Shown here: in pieces, positions 12,101 through 12,977 of the stretch
Layout: the number at the start of each line of letters is the position of its first letter
Position numbering within the stretch: the stretch's first letter is position 1
Assembly: GCA_028715095.1 (NCBI GenBank)
Contig: JAQUSM010000018.1
Location: 1 to 12,977, forward strand
Source of the DNA: Candidatus Omnitrophota bacterium
GTDB taxonomy: Bacteria > Omnitrophota > Gorgyraeia > Gygaellales > Profunditerraquicolaceae
Length of the DNA stretch: 12,977 nucleotides
Direction: 5' to 3'
The notes under the pieces: generated by a model
Seen by the model: only the letters and a program-made list of their open reading frames with translations
Database searches by the model: none
Told to the model about the DNA's origin: nothing
Translations under genes and position numbers: made by a program

Positions 12101-12977
12101 ATGAACAAAGAAGAAATTATTGAAGATTTTTTCCGCGGTTAAAGAGTCGCCCTTACCAATGCTTTTTCTTATCCCAAAGACCACCCTTATTTTATTAAAT
12201 CAGTAGAGAATTTTAAGGTTAAGCTTGAGACGCTCCTGGCTATCTTTAATCCCTTTAAAATCGGAGTAACCAGCTCAGGACTTGTAGTTGACGGCAAGAA
12301 CCTTTCGAAAAGCGGCTTATATGATGAATTGGCCCGCCTGTTGCATCAACGTAAAATAAAAAGCATAGAAATCAAGGGTGGGTTAAGCCTTAAGGAGTTA
12401 ATCCAATTCCTTTCTGTTATTTCACTGCCCCAAAAGGAGATCTTTAAATGCGGAGGGTTGAGCGTTATTTTAGAGAAGGAACATCTGGTCCATTTTATGA
12501 TTCAAGAGCTGGATTATTCCGCGTTCCTGCGCAAAGAAGGCCAGGAGTGTGCTGATGTATGGGGGTACATGCTTAAAGAGGCGCTCTATAGCGACGATAC
12601 TGCCAAGATAAACCAGTTTGCCGATAGTTTTGGTTCGTTTATTAAACAGGTTAACGAGAAAGATCTTTTTGATACCAATGGCATTTCTACCGAGGTAAAT
12701 GAGTTCTTGATCAGCTTAAGGAGTAAGAACAGGGAAAAATTTGATAAATGCTTAAATGATGTCTTCCTTTGGCTTCTGCGAAATAAAAAGACCCTCAGCC
12801 AGGATAAGCTGGTAAAAATAAAGCCTGCCTTTAATGACCTAAGCCAGGATGAATTTACTACTCTTCTCAAAGAGGGATTTCTGCAGGAAGATAACTTTGA
12901 TTCTTTAAGCCTGCAGCTTTTTTCTAAAATCTCCGAACAGGATGCCTCCGCGAATATTACTAAAAACTTCTTTAATA
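12101..12977 (+). pseudogene. Unrecognised protein gene with in-frame TAA at codon 14, truncated by the window end
   Basis: The frame from ATG 12101 is open to the window end, about 292 codons, apart from one TAA at 12140-12142. It reads MNKEEIIEDFFRG, stop, then RVALTNAFSYPKDHPYF and onward. The TAA differs by one base from TTA (Leu), which would give the smooth FFRGLRVAL, so a T-to-A nonsense change or a sequencing error at 12141 is the simplest reading. The product is mostly helical, charged and soluble, with no signal peptide or membrane segment. A segment LVVDGKNLSKSGLYDELARLLHQRKIKSI suggests a helical-repeat or regulatory scaffold, but I cannot name it. In-frame ATG 12496 is the next good start, so an N-terminally shortened product is possible. 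Codon use looks like the neighbours. Confidence 0.6.

Noticed and set aside
12140..12142. Programmed recoding (readthrough) of the TAA
   Set aside because: TAA ends several genes here normally, no recoding structure is evident next to it, and a single-base change or error explains it more simply.

Overview
The window looks like a chromosomal segment of a strictly anaerobic, fermentative, H2-metabolising bacterium. It is nearly one continuous [FeFe]-hydrogenase and electron-bifurcation locus on the + strand. I infer the candidate phylum Omnitrophota (about 0.5 confidence). The reasons are moderate GC, a small in-frame palindromic insert encoding LPAGQAG that I associate with genomes of such candidate phyla, and a divergent hypothetical protein at the right end of a kind I associate with that group. 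No rRNA, tRNA or phylogenetic marker is present to confirm this.

Layout. (1) Positions 2-3154: the 3' part of hydB (NuoF-like flavoprotein), then hydA (the H-cluster subunit) and hydC (NuoE-like [2Fe-2S] subunit), together an NAD-linked, probably electron-bifurcating hydrogenase. (2) Positions 3155-4016: a promoter and structured leader, a stand-alone receiver-domain response regulator, a second structured leader ending in a terminator-like hairpin, and a small TM1266-type hydrogenase regulator. (3) Positions 4026-7783: all three H-cluster maturases, hydG, hydE and hydF, tightly packed, with short overlaps between G-E and E-F. (4) Positions 7834-10100: nfnA and nfnB, the NADH-dependent ferredoxin:NADP+ oxidoreductase. 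(5) Positions 10101-10351: a 251-base intergenic region with a promoter, a terminated short transcript, a perfect dyad, and a structured leader that can occlude its own ribosome-binding site. (6) Positions 10352-11992: an FMN-binding glutamate-synthase-like protein, followed by a strong terminator. (7) From 12101 to the window end: an unrecognised gene with a promoter that would give a leaderless mRNA and an in-frame TAA at codon 14.

How the parts fit: HydABC would couple NADH and reduced ferredoxin to H2; HydE/F/G build its active site; NfnAB redistributes electrons among NADH, NADPH and ferredoxin; the GltB-like enzyme may consume reductant for nitrogen assimilation. The main new signal is RNA-level. 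Three leaders are strongly structured, and two of them (before the response regulator and before the glutamate-synthase-like gene) share the same helix with one bulged C. Two unrelated in-frame repeat insertions, in hydG and nfnA, are a second layer of interest. No gene-free stretch longer than 300 bases occurs, and I saw no CRISPR array, tRNA, rRNA or transposase.
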